DNA from: Flaccisagitta enflata
Lineage: Eukaryota > Chaetognatha > Sagittoidea > Aphragmophora
Length of the DNA stretch: 64,000 nt
Assembly: GCA_965153355.1 (NCBI GenBank)
Contig: OZ231128.1
Location: 3,782,001 to 3,846,000 of the forward strand
Direction of reading: 5' to 3'
The notes beneath the pieces were generated by a model, which did no database searches, was not told the origin of the DNA, and saw only the letters and a list, made by a program, of their open reading frames with translations. Made by a program: the position numbers and the translations under genes. Each line of letters begins with the position of its first letter. The stretch's first letter is position 1. Of this stretch, positions 1-11,390 are shown piece by piece.

Positions 1-86
1 TCGGCCCCTTTCTAGTAGAACTTTTCATTTCATTCTCCTCGTCTCGTAATAAGACCCTTTTCCCTCCCACCCGTTTCCTCAACTAG

Positions 87-1337
87 GAATTGACGGATTG
101 CGCCCACGCTATGGATTCGTCTCTTCTAAACGGCAGCGACGATTTCTCTTGCTCCTCCCGGCCCAATTCTCGCCCGACTTCCATCTCCGACACTCCACGC
201 GTCGATTCTCGACTCTCGGATTCTCCGGAGACGCGGTACGACGACGAAGAAGAAGAGCGTCAAACGCGCGTCTCCTTCCTTCCAGTCTTTGAGGCGAAGA
301 CGCTGAGTCTCAGCGACGGAGCCTCATCACCCGTCGAAGCCAAAGGATCCATGCCAAGACTCGATTTGTCCCGAGGAGAAGACGTAACGGTAAAAGTGGC
401 GCTGGGCGGACTCGGAATTATGGTCGATATTCGGAGCTCGAATGCGTTCTCCGTATCTGATTCTCCTGCCACCTTGTGTGTCTCTGTCTGTCTGTCTGTC
501 TGTCTGCTTGTGGGTCTGTGTGTGTGTCTGTGTCTGTCCGTCCGTGTGTGTGTGTATTTGTCTGTTTGTCTGTCTTGGTGTCTATCTGTCTGTGTGTCTA
601 TCTGTGTGTCTGTGTTTGTCTGTCCTAGTGTCTCTGTCTGTACGTCTGAAAGTCTGTCTGTATCTGTCTCTCTTACCTGTCTCTGTCTGTAGTTGTGGTT
701 GTGTGTGAAGTGGTTGACTGTAGTTTGTATATGTGTGAGAAGCGAGAGAGAGAGAGAGAGAGAGACGAACGGAAAAGAGTGTGTCCTGGGCAGGAAGGGC
801 GGTTGATCGGATCTCTCTCCAGATCTTTCAGGGGTAAATGATTATCTGATATGATGATTAAAGGATTAGAGCAATCAATCATTCTCTCTTGAGATTCCTT
901 AGTAAATAATTGCTATGCATAATGATACAAGAGACAGAAAAGGGAAGTAAAAGAAACCAGGGTGGACCGCTGGTTGTCACTGCCTCATTTCTCCTTCCTC
1001 TTATCACCAGGTCGCCCTTCGGTTGGTCAGTCACTTACCTCAACATCTCCTTCCAAAGTCATTGACACTCACCGTTCGGAAATTACCTGACAGCGTTGGG
1101 CTCAATGGTCATGTGCCAGCGTACGGCGTCGGGGGATTCGACTCATGGCCGGACGATTCCTCGCCCAATTTGTTCCATTTCCCGCCTGTTCATTCCTCAT
1201 CGAACCCAATGGCCTCGTGGGAAGGAGAACAACTCCAAATGGTTTCCCGACTGGATCACGGCGGCGCCAAACGTGCCATCGTCGCCGCCTACGTCGCCTG
1301 CCGAAACCCCGCGGCCACGTTGAAAAAGCTAGATTCG
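87..1337 (+). CDS. Two internal exons of an unidentified gene (5' and 3' incomplete)
   Basis: Exon A runs about 87-479. It follows a pyrimidine-rich stretch ending in CAACTAG, and an in-frame TAG at 84-86 closes the frame upstream, so this looks like an internal exon rather than a gene start. It encodes a Ser/Asp/Glu-rich segment with an acidic run (YDDEEEE) and then a more hydrophobic, beta-like segment ([16 protein letters not shown]). Exon B, 1011-1337, lies between a good acceptor (CTTATCACCAG) and the donor TCG|GTATGA. It encodes [11 protein letters not shown] and [28 protein letters not shown]. Both exons are in phase 0 if A ends at TGT|GTC (479); two other GT choices lie inside the following GT/CTGT repeat. 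I do not recognise the family. No further exon is visible before the retroelement at 2414. Confidence 0.45.
477..690. repeat. Degenerate CTGT/GTGT simple repeat at the exon A donor
   Basis: The run of TGTC, TGTG and CTGT units starts at the presumed splice donor of the preceding exon. Open frames across it are low-complexity and not genes. A GA tract of about 24 bases follows at 743-766. Confidence 0.9.
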
Positions 1338-2191
1338 GTATGAAAGATGGCACCGAGAGAATCGCGGGTATAGTTGGCAGATTGGCTAATGATGGTTTTT
1401 TCAACAGAATCTTGACTTACATCGCATTGTCCGTAAAAATGATAGTGATGTTGATCATTGCGATAAATGATAACTTGATAATCGGTATTTTGACGGCAAC
1501 ATTGGTGATATTGGATATTAGTGGATAAAAATTGAACTTCAGGATCTAAGTAATGATGACGGTGATGGTCATGATGATGATACCGCGGTATGAAATGATC
1601 CCAAAGTAATATATTTTTCATGACTGTCATGATGAATGGATAATGCATTTGTCATGAAGCAAACAAATATGATGATGAAGATTACGGTGATGATAGTGTG
1701 AACAGCTATTGCAGTTGTGATTTTCAGTAATTCATTTTTGTCTGTGTTTGGGTTTGTGTGTGTGTCATTGTGTGTACCATTGCCTTTCTGTGTAGGTATC
1801 ATTATGTGTGTCTGTGTGTGTTTGTGTCATCGTTTGTGTCCACTCGATAATATTGTAACTTGGGGTTACCTTCTTATTGATAACGAGAAAACCTGCACAG
1901 AAGAGAGAGAGAGGAACTGAGACCAGACTAGGCCCAAGGCTGAAAGCCAGAGACAAAGACAGGGGACAGAGAGAGAATGAGAAGAGAGACAGACAGGACA
2001 GAAAAGAAACAGACATACAGACAGACAGACAGACAGACAGACAGAGACAAAATCACAGGGACAGAGACAAAGAGGTGAAAGGGCCAAGGACCACGTTGAA
2101 AAAACATCATTGTGATTACTATTGGAAATTTGGAATTCCTTCTCCTTACCTCATTTCAGCACTCTCTAGTCAGCATACAAAAAATTTCTTT

Positions 2192-2195
<4 letters not shown>

Positions 2196-2256
<61 letters not shown>

Positions 2257-2265
2257 CTCTCTCTC
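2196..2265. repeat. (TA)n followed by (CT)n microsatellite
   Basis: About 57 bases of alternating TA pass into a short CT tract. It lies 150 bases upstream of the retroelement ORF and may belong to its 5' flank. The stretch 1340-2195 shows only degenerate GATGAT-, TGTGT- and AGACAGAC-like sequence and no gene. Confidence 0.9.
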
Positions 2266-2413
2266 CTTTCCTGCTTACCTCTGAAAATCTGAATCCTCTT
2301 CTTTTTTATTCTCCTTCGTTTTCCTACAGCTGTAATTCTCCGGTCTTCATTTCCTTTCTCATCCAGTTTCCTGGTTGAAATGCGTTAACGTTTCACCAAA
2401 ACCAAAACAAATC

Positions 2414-5400
2414 ATGAACAGTACAACTAACAGAATACCATGTCGTTTTGCAGGAAGCCGACTTAAAACCTGTTGCGGTAGGTGTTCTGAATGTGCCTGC
2501 CGTAGGCCCAATATGGGCAATATTAATGTTCAGAACCATTTTAGCGATAATTGTTCTTTAGATCCTAACAATCTTACCTATTTTAATTTTAACAAATGCA
2601 AAATCAGTAACTGTAAGATTAAATGTAAAGATAACAACATGGTTTTACCTCTTAATAACTTTAAATCTTCAACAAACGGCAGAAATTATACCATATTGAC
2701 CGATGCAAACCTTAATTGTAAATCTATGAATATCATTTATCTTATAACTTGTAATATTTGTAAAATTCAGTACATTGGTGAAACTCAGAGATCATTCGAG
2801 ATAAGAATGAAGGAACATCTTTTTCAGATAAGAAAACATGAGCAAAATATTCATTTTGGGGATAACAATAGTGGTCAGCTCATTTATAAACACTTCTGTT
2901 GCGATGATCTTCACAGGAACACCCCACTTGAGAAGCGCATTCGATTTCAGATAGTGGAAAAAATCAGGACTGATGATATATCCTCTGACCCAAAGGTTAT
3001 TACTAAACGACGTACAGAACGGGAACTCTATTGGATTTCTAAACTAAGAACAGCTCACCCCTTAGGTTTAAATGACATGATTGCAGGCTACGGGATTCGT
3101 GGAAAAGCCACTGATGTGGGATTCCGTGATTTTAATTATCTAAGAATTTCAAATATTTGTGAAAAGAAACCAACACGTAGCCATAAAAATAGACATAGAA
3201 AGAAAAAGCGAAAAGCCCCAACTATTGATCATTTCAGGCAATTCCTGGACGATCTTAATTCTAAATTTGATTCCCAACCTAGAAATATTGAAGCCTTTAT
3301 TCTAAGCAAACCCCGAAAATATTTAGAACGTTTTCTTTTATCAACCTTAGCTAATCAGCTAAGACCAAAACTTAGACATCTTCTGGTAACCCGTGTTGAC
3401 TTTGCTCGTAAGTTAAAACCCATTGGAAAGGAAGTTGTACCGTTAGATTGGAGTATTGATTTCTCTCATAAATCATTAGAATTGATTAACATAAACTCTA
3501 TTTTAAATAACCCCAAAATTTCAAAATTATTACCTCCTACTATCAGAAACAAATTAAAAATACGAAAAATTTTCAAATTTGAGAATCCAGTAAGTAGTAA
3601 AATTTTGAATTATAATAAGATTTTAAAGTCTACGGGAAATCTTTCTTATGGGGATATTCAATCTTTGTCTTGTGAATGTGCTGACTCTGTTTTTAAAAAC
3701 CCAAATTTTGATCATGTTATCACAGGTGATCTGAATATCATTCAGGAGATTGACCTACGTAAACTATGTTCATTTGGAACCAAGTTCAGAGACATCCCGC
3801 GCTTCAATCTTGGTTCTATAAAAGAAAAATTTAGAAATAACTGTAAAACTCTCATGAGTAAAATTTCTAAGAAATTTAAAATCCCTCATTCAGCATTAAA
3901 ACTATGGAAAAAATGTATCATTTCTAATTTTGATGAAAAATTACAATCAATTGCTAAAGATACAAGGTTTAATGTACCCACATTAAGCAAAAGATCATGT
4001 TTGAATGAATTAAAGAGGTTACAAGAAAAATTCGTCATTACCGTAGTTGACAAAGCAGCAGGCAACTATGCATTTACTTGTAAAAAATTTTATTTCTTAA
4101 GATTAGCTGAAGAATTAGGTTTAAACAATCCAACACCAGGTAATGAAACTTATTTATTTTGCCCCGATAGTGAACAAGTTGTCTGTGATAGATTAAAAAA
4201 TGATCTTTTGAGATTTTCAATCACTCCCCCTAGCTCACAGCTCAACCTAGCTGTTCTATATCAAACACCTAAATTTCATAAAAACCCACCAAAAATGAGA
4301 TATATTGCCGGTAATGTGAATACTGTAACTTCTATGCTGGATGATAAAGTAGCCAAGATCCTGAAGATGTGCAAATCACACTTTCGAAACCTTTGTAAGG
4401 TATATGAGAGCTACTCAGGTATTAAATATTGCTTCGATGTCGAGACTAGTACTGAAGTGAAAGATATGTTTGATGGTGCGTACGGTTCGGTTGCTTCCAT
4501 TTCCATTAATGATTTCTCCACACTTTATACTCTGTTTGATCATGAACATCTGCTTTCCAACATCCGATGGCTGCTTGACACTTTGAGTAAAAATAGCGGT
4601 AAGAGTTGTATCAAGATAGATTATGATAAGGCACGTTGGGTTTCCAATGCTAGTGACTCAGATTCTTACACAGTTGGTGAGGTTTTAGATATGGTTTCTT
4701 TTTTGGTTAAAGAAACTTATATCAAGGCTTTTGGTCACATCTTTCAGCAAGTAAAAGGTATTATCATGGGTGGCAAAATTTCTGGTTGGCTCTCTGATTG
4801 CTCTTTGATGGTTGATGAATTTCGTTACGTTAAATCTAAGGTCTCCTCCGGTTTAAGGGAAGATGCTTGCAGGCTTAAGTTTTTCAGACGTTACAGAGAC
4901 GATTGCACTACTCTTAATTGTCCCAACTTCATTGATATTGCTAGAGAGATTTATCCACAGAGCTTGTCGTTAACGCAGGAAAATGAAGATCCCAGTAAGG
5001 CTAATGTTCTTGATATGGAGGTTAGCATTGCAAACTCTATTTGTACTACAAAGGTTTATTGTAAGACAGATCATTTCCCCTTTGAAGTCATCTCTTTTCC
5101 CTTCCTTGAAAGCAACATTGATAATGGTCTATGTTATCGAGTTTTTTACAGTCAGGTCATTCGATTCCAAAGGTTGTGTTCTAATTGCTGTGATTTTGAG
5201 ACAAGGACTAGACATTTAGGTATTGTTCTGAAAGGACGTGGTTACATTATCTCTCAGCTTGAAAAGGAATTTTGTAAAGCAGTAAGAAAGTATATCTCTG
5301 AGTTTCAAAAGTGGTCTCTTCCTTTTGATTTCAATGCCTGGTTCAAACGCATAATGAATGAACGCCGTGACAGTCAATCTGCTTTAGATGTCTCTACATC

Positions 5401-5512
5401 CTCTCAGCCTGTATCTGGTCAATCTGCCTTGCCTGTCCCTATGTCCTTCTCCCAGCCTGTACCCGGTTTCGACTCACGAAGTGATATTTTGAGTTACTTA
5501 AGTCAACCTTAG
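2414..5512 (+). CDS. Penelope-like retroelement polyprotein, N-terminal GIY-YIG endonuclease plus reverse transcriptase
   Basis: This is one uninterrupted ORF of 1032 residues from the first ATG (2414); the frame is open slightly further upstream without an ATG. A Cys-rich N-terminus (several CxxC pairs, residues about 8-75) precedes a GIY-YIG nuclease: NIIYLITC near residue 106, YIGET near 120, then Arg/His positions and an RTERELYWISKLRT helix. The reverse transcriptase is C-terminal: KFHKNPPKMRYI fingers, the ISINDFSTLYT block with the first catalytic Asp near residue 700, GIIMGGKISGWLSD, and RYRDD with YRDD at residues 827-830. All three catalytic Asp are present. Endonuclease-first order is the permuted arrangement described for Naiad/Chlamys-type Penelope-like elements; canonical Penelope has GIY-YIG at the C-terminus. 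There are no frameshifts or stops, so the copy is young or still competent. AT-rich base use differs from the host exons. Confidence 0.9.
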   Translation: MNSTTNRIPCRFAGSRLKTCCGRCSECACRRPNMGNINVQNHFSDNCSLDPNNLTYFNFNKCKISNCKIKCKDNNMVLPLNNFKSSTNGRNYTILTDANLNCKSMNIIYLITCNICKIQYIGETQRSFEIRMKEHLFQIRKHEQNIHFGDNNSGQLIYKHFCCDDLHRNTPLEKRIRFQIVEKIRTDDISSDPKVITKRRTERELYWISKLRTAHPLGLNDMIAGYGIRGKATDVGFRDFNYLRISNICEKKPTRSHKNRHRKKKRKAPTIDHFRQFLDDLNSKFDSQPRNIEAFILSKPRKYLERFLLSTLANQLRPKLRHLLVTRVDFARKLKPIGKEVVPLDWSIDFSHKSLELININSILNNPKISKLLPPTIRNKLKIRKIFKFENPVSSKILNYNKILKSTGNLSYGDIQSLSCECADSVFKNPNFDHVITGDLNIIQEIDLRKLCSFGTKFRDIPRFNLGSIKEKFRNNCKTLMSKISKKFKIPHSALKLWKKCIISNFDEKLQSIAKDTRFNVPTLSKRSCLNELKRLQEKFVITVVDKAAGNYAFTCKKFYFLRLAEELGLNNPTPGNETYLFCPDSEQVVCDRLKNDLLRFSITPPSSQLNLAVLYQTPKFHKNPPKMRYIAGNVNTVTSMLDDKVAKILKMCKSHFRNLCKVYESYSGIKYCFDVETSTEVKDMFDGAYGSVASISINDFSTLYTLFDHEHLLSNIRWLLDTLSKNSGKSCIKIDYDKARWVSNASDSDSYTVGEVLDMVSFLVKETYIKAFGHIFQQVKGIIMGGKISGWLSDCSLMVDEFRYVKSKVSSGLREDACRLKFFRRYRDDCTTLNCPNFIDIAREIYPQSLSLTQENEDPSKANVLDMEVSIANSICTTKVYCKTDHFPFEVISFPFLESNIDNGLCYRVFYSQVIRFQRLCSNCCDFETRTRHLGIVLKGRGYIISQLEKEFCKAVRKYISEFQKWSLPFDFNAWFKRIMNERRDSQSALDVSTSSQPVSGQSALPVPMSFSQPVPGFDSRSDILSYLSQP

Positions 5513-6480
5513 AGTCTTTGCTTTAAGCATGGTGGACTATTTACATAGCCTCAATGATTTTAGCATTTGGCAGCTGTTGCTTGTGTACTATTTACATAGA
5601 CTTTAGCAGTTGTTGCTTACTCTTTTGCTTGACTTACTATAGGTAATATGCCGGTTGCTCTTATGATTTTCACAGGTTTTGAATATATTTTTAAGGTTTT
5701 TCAAAAATCAAGACTTCTAGTTTTCATTTTTGTTAAATTTTCAATTTCAAGTTTTGAATTTTAAGTTTCAAATTCTAAGTTTTTAAGTCTTTAAGTTTTG
5801 AAAAAATATAAAAAATTTTTTAAAAAGTTTTTTAAAATTTTTAAAAATTTTTATGTTTTTGGATTTTAAATTTTTTGAAAATTTTGAAAAATTTTTTAAA
5901 AGTTTTTGGAAAATTTTTAAAAACTTTTAAAATTTTAAAGGTTTAAGTTTTAAGTTTTTTCATTTTTCAAAATTTTTAAGTTTTTAGTTTTTAAATTTAA
6001 AGTTTAAAGTTTTCTCTTATTCCTTCCCAATTTTCTGTACTATTTACATAGCCTTAAAGTTGATTTGGAATAAGACTCTTTCGTTCTACTCCTGATCTAA
6101 GTTTCTCCCCCAACCTACCCCTACCTTCTTCCTACCCTCCTACCACTACCTCCCACCCACTCTGCTACCCCCACCTTTGACCCAGCCCTACCTCCTACTT
6201 ACTTACTCCAACCTCTCACCTACCCCTACCTACCTTCCCCTGCCTACCCTTCTACCCATACATCCTACCTTCTCCTATCTAACTAACCCCATCTCCTACC
6301 TACCCTCCTACCCAACCTCCTACCAACCCCTACCTCCTACCTACCCCACTCACTACCTTTTGTTTATTTTATCGCATATCTCCCTCTACCTCTACCTTAC
6401 ACTGCCTGTACCTTCTTTGACCATTTGTTTTTTCCTTTATTTCAACTATCTTCACCTGTACCTTTGACCACTGAAGCCCT
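5513..6480 (+). mobile_element. Probable 3' non-coding part of the Penelope-like element
   Basis: After the stop codon the motif ACTATTTACATAG occurs three times (near 5537, 5587 and 6040). An extremely AT-rich stretch with runs of AAATTTTT (5680-6020) follows, then a CCTACC-rich tract (6100-6380). The true 3' boundary and any terminal repeat are not visible; I found no convincing second copy of the ends. Confidence 0.45.
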
Positions 6481-8225
6481 GTTGATCACATGACCTATCC
6501 TCCTCCTCATCTTCACCTTTCCTTACCTGTCCTATCAATACTGTCATTTCACTACACTGTATCTTCTCCACCACAACCTTTATTAAACTTTTTATGATTT
6601 ATTCTCCTATTTTCCTATTATCTCCTCTATGTTTTGGTATGGGTAATAGCAAGGGTGATGGGAAGCCTCTAAACCCGCCAAGACCATGTGTTGACTTTAA
6701 GCACAAGTCTTGCCTGGTCCACAGTCCAGGTTTACTTATCCATTGATAGTTGGAGATACTTTTTACTATTTATATCTTTCGCTGTTAGTTGAATTAAACG
6801 ATTAAGTCTTTTAACATCTGATATATGCTGTCGGTCTCAGTCATGTCAGTTGGAATCGTCTGCGCCCTCAGCATCATCATTGTTAGGGTCGTGATCATGG
6901 TCATTGTTCACGACCTCATTTTCATCGTTTTTTCAATCTTTGTAAAAAAGGAGAAAAAAAATGAAGAAAAGGCGAAAAAAAGTATTTCGCTCAGAATGCA
7001 GTAAGGTGATCTCGTTTTGGAAGCAATAAGGCTATTCCTTGTGGTGATGCAACAGATTTAGGAAGAAACATTCCAGGTCACTACCACACCACTATGGCAA
7101 AGAACCTTAAACTCCACACTAGAGAACGGAGATTTGCGCGAGGATCCCCCTACCCACGGCTGTAGTGCTAAGTGAAAGCTACCGTAGCGTGGGTTTATTT
7201 TCCTCATCAGGGCTTAACGTTCCATAACGTTTCTTTAAAACTATGAGAATGTTATGGTAATTTACTACTCCCCAAAACAATAACAATTGATTTTTTCAGG
7301 GTCACGGTCCACGGGGGGGGGGAATGCTCAACTTTATACACGCCGGAAAAGTCTTAATCTTTATCTTCATATATTAAATTAAACCTTGAATGAATGTGCA
7401 CCTGAATATATTTCCTTTTTAACGCTCTGAGTCTAGCTCAACGTTGCCTACCCTGACTGAGATAGAAATTTGTTTTGGTGGTGGAAAAGTAGATCCCATC
7501 TACGCCCAAACTACTCTGTTGTCGCCCTATCTACATTGTTGGGGTCGGTAATCCGGTACAATTGTACGATCATCTGTGATCTTTTGTTTTTAAGACTTTC
7601 TAAGACGGCGCCCCTCCGAAGGCAACATTTGTGTTTCAAAGGGGGTCAAAATGAAAATCATGTATCAATGAAAATGGACAAATAAGTGAATAAAAATGGT
7701 TGAGATGGCTCAGACATTATATCTAAAAGAAAAATTTGCATCATTAAGCAAGAAGGACCAAATTTAGCCAATTTTTCTAAAGAAAATTTATTGAAAATTT
7801 CTGCTTGTTTTGTTTTTGGTCACTGACAGGGGGCCGGTTTAAATTTTAGATTTGCATAGAAAATGAAAAAATGAAAAAACAAAGAACATAGTTCGCTTCC
7901 CAAATTGATTACAAAGAGAACTATGTTTTTCAAAATGCAAAATTCCCCTGCGTTTGGCTTTCTTGGAATTTAGACCTCAGAAAATGAAAAAAAAAATGTG
8001 AGCAGAAATTCACGAAAAACCTTCATATTTCTGCTTGTTTTCATGTGAATCGCATTGGTCAAATTACTTCTTAGGTCTGAATATGATATAAAGGTTTACA
8101 ACAAGTGTCTTTGGAGATCATTTGTCTACTTAAAGCGTCCCATTTTCATTATTGTCCTGATAATGATGCAAAAAGTATGGTGAAACACTTAAAATTCCTT
8201 CGAAAATTTGCCGTCCTAAGCGGTT
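6480..8225. other. Gene-free stretch
   Basis: No coding signal is supported here. A short inverted repeat (AACATAGTTC / GAACTATGTT, around 7887-7930) sits within a longer imperfect palindromic zone (7790-8060) flanked by direct copies of TTTCTGCTTGTTTT. Confidence 0.5.
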
Positions 8226-8395
8226 TTTTAAATTAGGGTTAGGGGTGGGCTTAGGGTTAGGGTTGGGGATAGTTTTAGGTTTAGGGTCAGGGAGAGGGTT
8301 AGCTTTAGGGCTAAGGGTTGGCTGGGCTTTATGCATTACAACCCGAAGCTATTCGAATTAAAGCTTCGCTCCGGCGGAGGATTTGGAAAGAAAAA
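8226..8395. repeat. Telomere-like GGGTTAG array with conserved flank
   Basis: Degenerate TTAGGG/GTTAGGG-like units run into a unique tail containing ACAACCCG and GAATTAAAGCTTCGC. The same array-plus-tail arrangement recurs at 23700-23835, so this is a dispersed family rather than a chance telomeric patch. Confidence 0.7.
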
Positions 8396-8490
8396 CAAAA
8401 TCGTGCAGAGAATCATTCATTTTGTCCGGTAATCCTGCATGGTACCTCCGTTGGTCAATGTGTTTCGGCGATCCAGTAAAACAAAACAAA

Positions 8491-8717
8491 CAAGTGACGC
8501 GAAGTCACAATATCGTTGTGGACGGGTGGGCAGGGGCAGCCAACCCCCATCCACACCCAACGTCCCACCCGTCCCCCCTTCCAACACAGACACATTCACA
8601 AAAAAACTTATGGAAAACGCTCGTTTTTTCCACTTTTCGACTCTTGCTCACGGACCAACGGACGGACGGGCAAACGGACAAAGCCTCTTATAGAGTTGCG
8701 TGTCCGCAACTAAAAAA
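8491..8717 (+). mobile_element. Hairpin-ended GGAC element, subfamily B
   Basis: It contains the hallmark GGACGGGTGGGCAGGGGC, a GGAC/CGGAC tetramer tract, then AAAGCCTCTTATAGAG. It ends in the stem AGTTGCG-TGTC-CGCAACT followed by AAAAA. Its end lies 31 bases beyond the stop codon of the minus-strand gene at 8748. Confidence 0.7.
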
Positions 8718-8747
8718 AGAAAAATCCAACGTCTTCGTATACACAAT

Positions 8748-9473
8748 TTACCAAAGAGATTTGATCCTGTCCTCGTATTTGGATTTGGCGAATATTTTTC
8801 CTCCTTCCGAGTCTCTTCTGGTTTTTCGTCGTCTTCCCATCGACCGCAGACTTCGAAGCGTCGCCCTCAAAGCAGTTTTGGCGAACTCGACGCCACCGCG
8901 ACTCTCGCCGTCGACGCCAACAACGTCTTCGTCGTCGTCGTCATCCGCATCCGCAGCCACAATGACGTTACCGTTATTGATGTCGCTGTTGCTGTGGTTA
9001 TTGTTGTTACTGTTGTTGTTATTGTTGTTGTTGGGGGGGTTTGTGTCGGATTCGATTATTTCGCTCAGTTCAAAAGCTTGGTTTCTCCGTGAACCTGTTG
9101 GGTCGTTTTGGGGGGAAAAGCGGAAGAAATAAAGAAAACAGGAAACAAAGAAACAAAAAAAAACAAACAAAAGAAACAAAGAAACAAAGAAACAAAGAAA
9201 CAAAGAAACAAAGAAACAAAGAAACAAAGAAACAAAGAAACAAAGAAACAAAGAAACAAAGGAAAGGAAAGAAAGGTAAGAAAAAGAAAGAAATAAGAAA
9301 AGAAAAAAAGAAACGGAAAGAGAGGTAAGAAACAAAAAAACAAAGAAACGAAGAAAGAAAGGAAAGGAAAGACAGGTAAGAAAAAAGAAACAAAGAAAAA
9401 AGAAAAAAAAGAAACAAAGAAACGGAAAGAAAGGTAAGAAAAAAGAAAGAAAGGAAGGAAGAAAGAGGGAAAA

Positions 9474-9556
<83 letters not shown>

Positions 9557-9742
9557 GGAAGAAAGAAAGCAAGAAGAAGGAAGTTGTAATTAATGAAAGC
9601 AGGTTTAAATGTCTTGTCTGACCTTGTTGAGCGTCATCAGCCCACTTTTCCGCGTCTTGCAGCATTTCTTCCATGTCTAAATCGAGATTTTCCGCATCTG
9701 CCGTCGATCCTCTCTCTACTCTCGCCATATCGGGAGAGTTCG

Positions 9743-9829
<87 letters not shown>

Positions 9830-10322
9830 GGTTGTGGTTGTTGTTGTTGTCTACATCTATCGCATCACCAGCTGGTTCGGGTGTTCCTGGCTGGTCGTCC
9901 AAAGAACCTGTGGGCCGTTGCTGTTGTCTTTGCTGTTGCCGTGGCGGAGGGAGTTGCGGCCGCTGTTCTTCCTGTTTTTGCTGTTGTTCTTGTGGTTGCC
10001 TCCTTTGGGGTGGTAATTGTGGCGGTTGTTGTTGCTGCTGTGGTACTGGCGGTGTTTGTGATTGAAGTGGCGACTCTGGCCGTTGTTGTTGTACTTGCCT
10101 ATGTGGTGGTAGTTGTGGTGGACTTTGTGGATGATGAGGATGAAAATTTGATGGAAGTTGCGTTTGAAAGAGTCCTCCAGTGGGAGATCTTGGAAGAGAG
10201 TGATGATGATGAGGATGCTGGTGATGATGATGATAACCTTGAGGTATTTGGTATAAGCCTGGGGCTATGGTCCCGTTGGTGCTGATTCTGGGCGTGAACT
10301 GTCGTGGTTGCTTTCTGAACAT
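8748..10322 (-). CDS. His/Gln/Pro-rich, poly-Asn protein of unknown function (two exons)
   Basis: The exons are 10322-9623 and 9094-8748. Donor CAACAAG|GTCAGA and acceptor CCCAACAG|GTTC join in phase 1 to give DAQQGSRRNQAF, 348 residues in all. The order is: a basic N-terminus (MFRKQPRQFTPR), a His-rich patch, a Gln/Pro-rich region, about 30 consecutive Asn, an acidic helix-like segment (NLDLDMEEMLQDAEKWADDAQQ), a second Asn/Ser patch, an Asp run, and a basic C-terminus (GRRRKTRR to IKSLW). The Asn run is an in-frame AAC microsatellite. The intron (528 bp) is filled with GAAACAAA and GAAA repeats. The sequence TATAAAAG lies about 20-30 bases upstream of the ATG; upstream exons cannot be excluded. 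I do not recognise the family. The composition would suit a nuclear or RNA-associated protein, but that is only a guess. Confidence 0.6.
9120..9575. repeat. GAAACAAA and GAAA repeats filling the intron
   Basis: About eleven GAAACAAA-like units (9170-9260) are followed by degenerate purine sequence and a clean GAAA tract (about 9475-9558). All of it lies inside the intron of the minus-strand gene. Confidence 0.9.
9744..9850. repeat. (GTT)n microsatellite inside a coding exon
   Basis: On the minus strand it reads AAC and encodes the poly-Asn run of the gene at 8748-10322. Confidence 0.9.
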
Positions 10323-10697
10323 CTTCCTTAGTCTTCCTCCCACTTTTATATTGTCATTTGACTATTTTCTCTTCCCACTTTTACTCAAATTTATTTCTCC
10401 GAGTCGCTCTGTTGTGTCCCTGACACCCTCCAGCTTTTCTGTCTCCTGTTTTGTTCCTCGTACTTCTAAATTGATCCCTGTCTCTCTTTCTCTCGAAATT
10501 ATCTTTGAGAAAACGAGTTTTTCGAATACGAAAGTGTTCAGATGGAAAAGAGATGTTTGGTAATATTGACTCGTAGAGGCATCAGAGGATGAACACGCCG
10601 GACGAGCTTTTGTTCATATGAGCCGAGTAGAGTCGATGACGAACTAGGAAGATAAAGGCATAGTCATAGAGTCTCATTACACCTTTTTTTTTTTTGA

Positions 10698-10930
10698 TGT
10701 ATGCTACACGACTCTGCACCCTACTTGGTCGGTCAGTCGGTCGGGCGTTCGGCTGGTTGGTTGGTTGGTTGGTCAGTCGGTCAGTCGGTCAGTCGGTTAG
10801 TCAGTAGTTGGGTCGCGTTTGCAAGCAGTTTTTGCATAACTGTTCCTGCCCAAATCCATGGTGAGCCTTTTTTTCACTGCGCCTGCCCACCTGCACGCGA
10901 CTTGGGTACCCGTGTATCCGGCCTTGTTTT
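10698..10930 (-). mobile_element. Hairpin-ended GGAC element, subfamily A
   Basis: The copy is reversed: GCTACACGACTCT at the left, a GGTC/GGTT tetramer tract, then CACTGCGCCTGCCCACC and TATCCGGCCTTGTT at the right. The stem is partly decayed. Confidence 0.75.
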
Positions 10931-11212
10931 CTTCAAATTAAATTACGTTGGAAGAATGAAGGACAAAAACACGTCAAACTTCTTTCGAGATTCGACGAGG
11001 GATAAATGCTGCACTGCATCAACTGCCGCAGTGAAGCAACGATGCTTGAATTAGAAGAAACCGTTTACCAACATCGGTTTACTTCGAGGAGAACCGACCG
11101 ACCAAACCACCGGATCTACCGGGTTGTCTGGTTGCGTGCATCGCGGTTGAATTCAATAACAGTTTTTCTTTACAAATAAATATATATGATTGGATTCAGT
11201 AAAGAAACTGGA

Positions 11213-11213
<1 letters not shown>

Positions 11214-11243
<30 letters not shown>

Positions 11244-11390
11244 AAGAAGAAGAAGAAGAAGAAGAAGAAGAAGAAGAAGAAGAAGAAGAAGAAGGAGAAG
11301 AAGAAGAAGTAGAAGAAAAAGAAAAAGAAAAAGAAAAAGAAAAAGAAAAAGAGGAAGAAGAAAAAGAAGAAAAAGAGGAAGAAGAAAAAG
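11214..11390. repeat. (GAA)n / GAAAAA simple repeat
   Basis: A clean GAA tract passes into degenerate GAAAAAG units and ends directly at the hairpin-ended element that starts near 11391. Confidence 0.9.
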
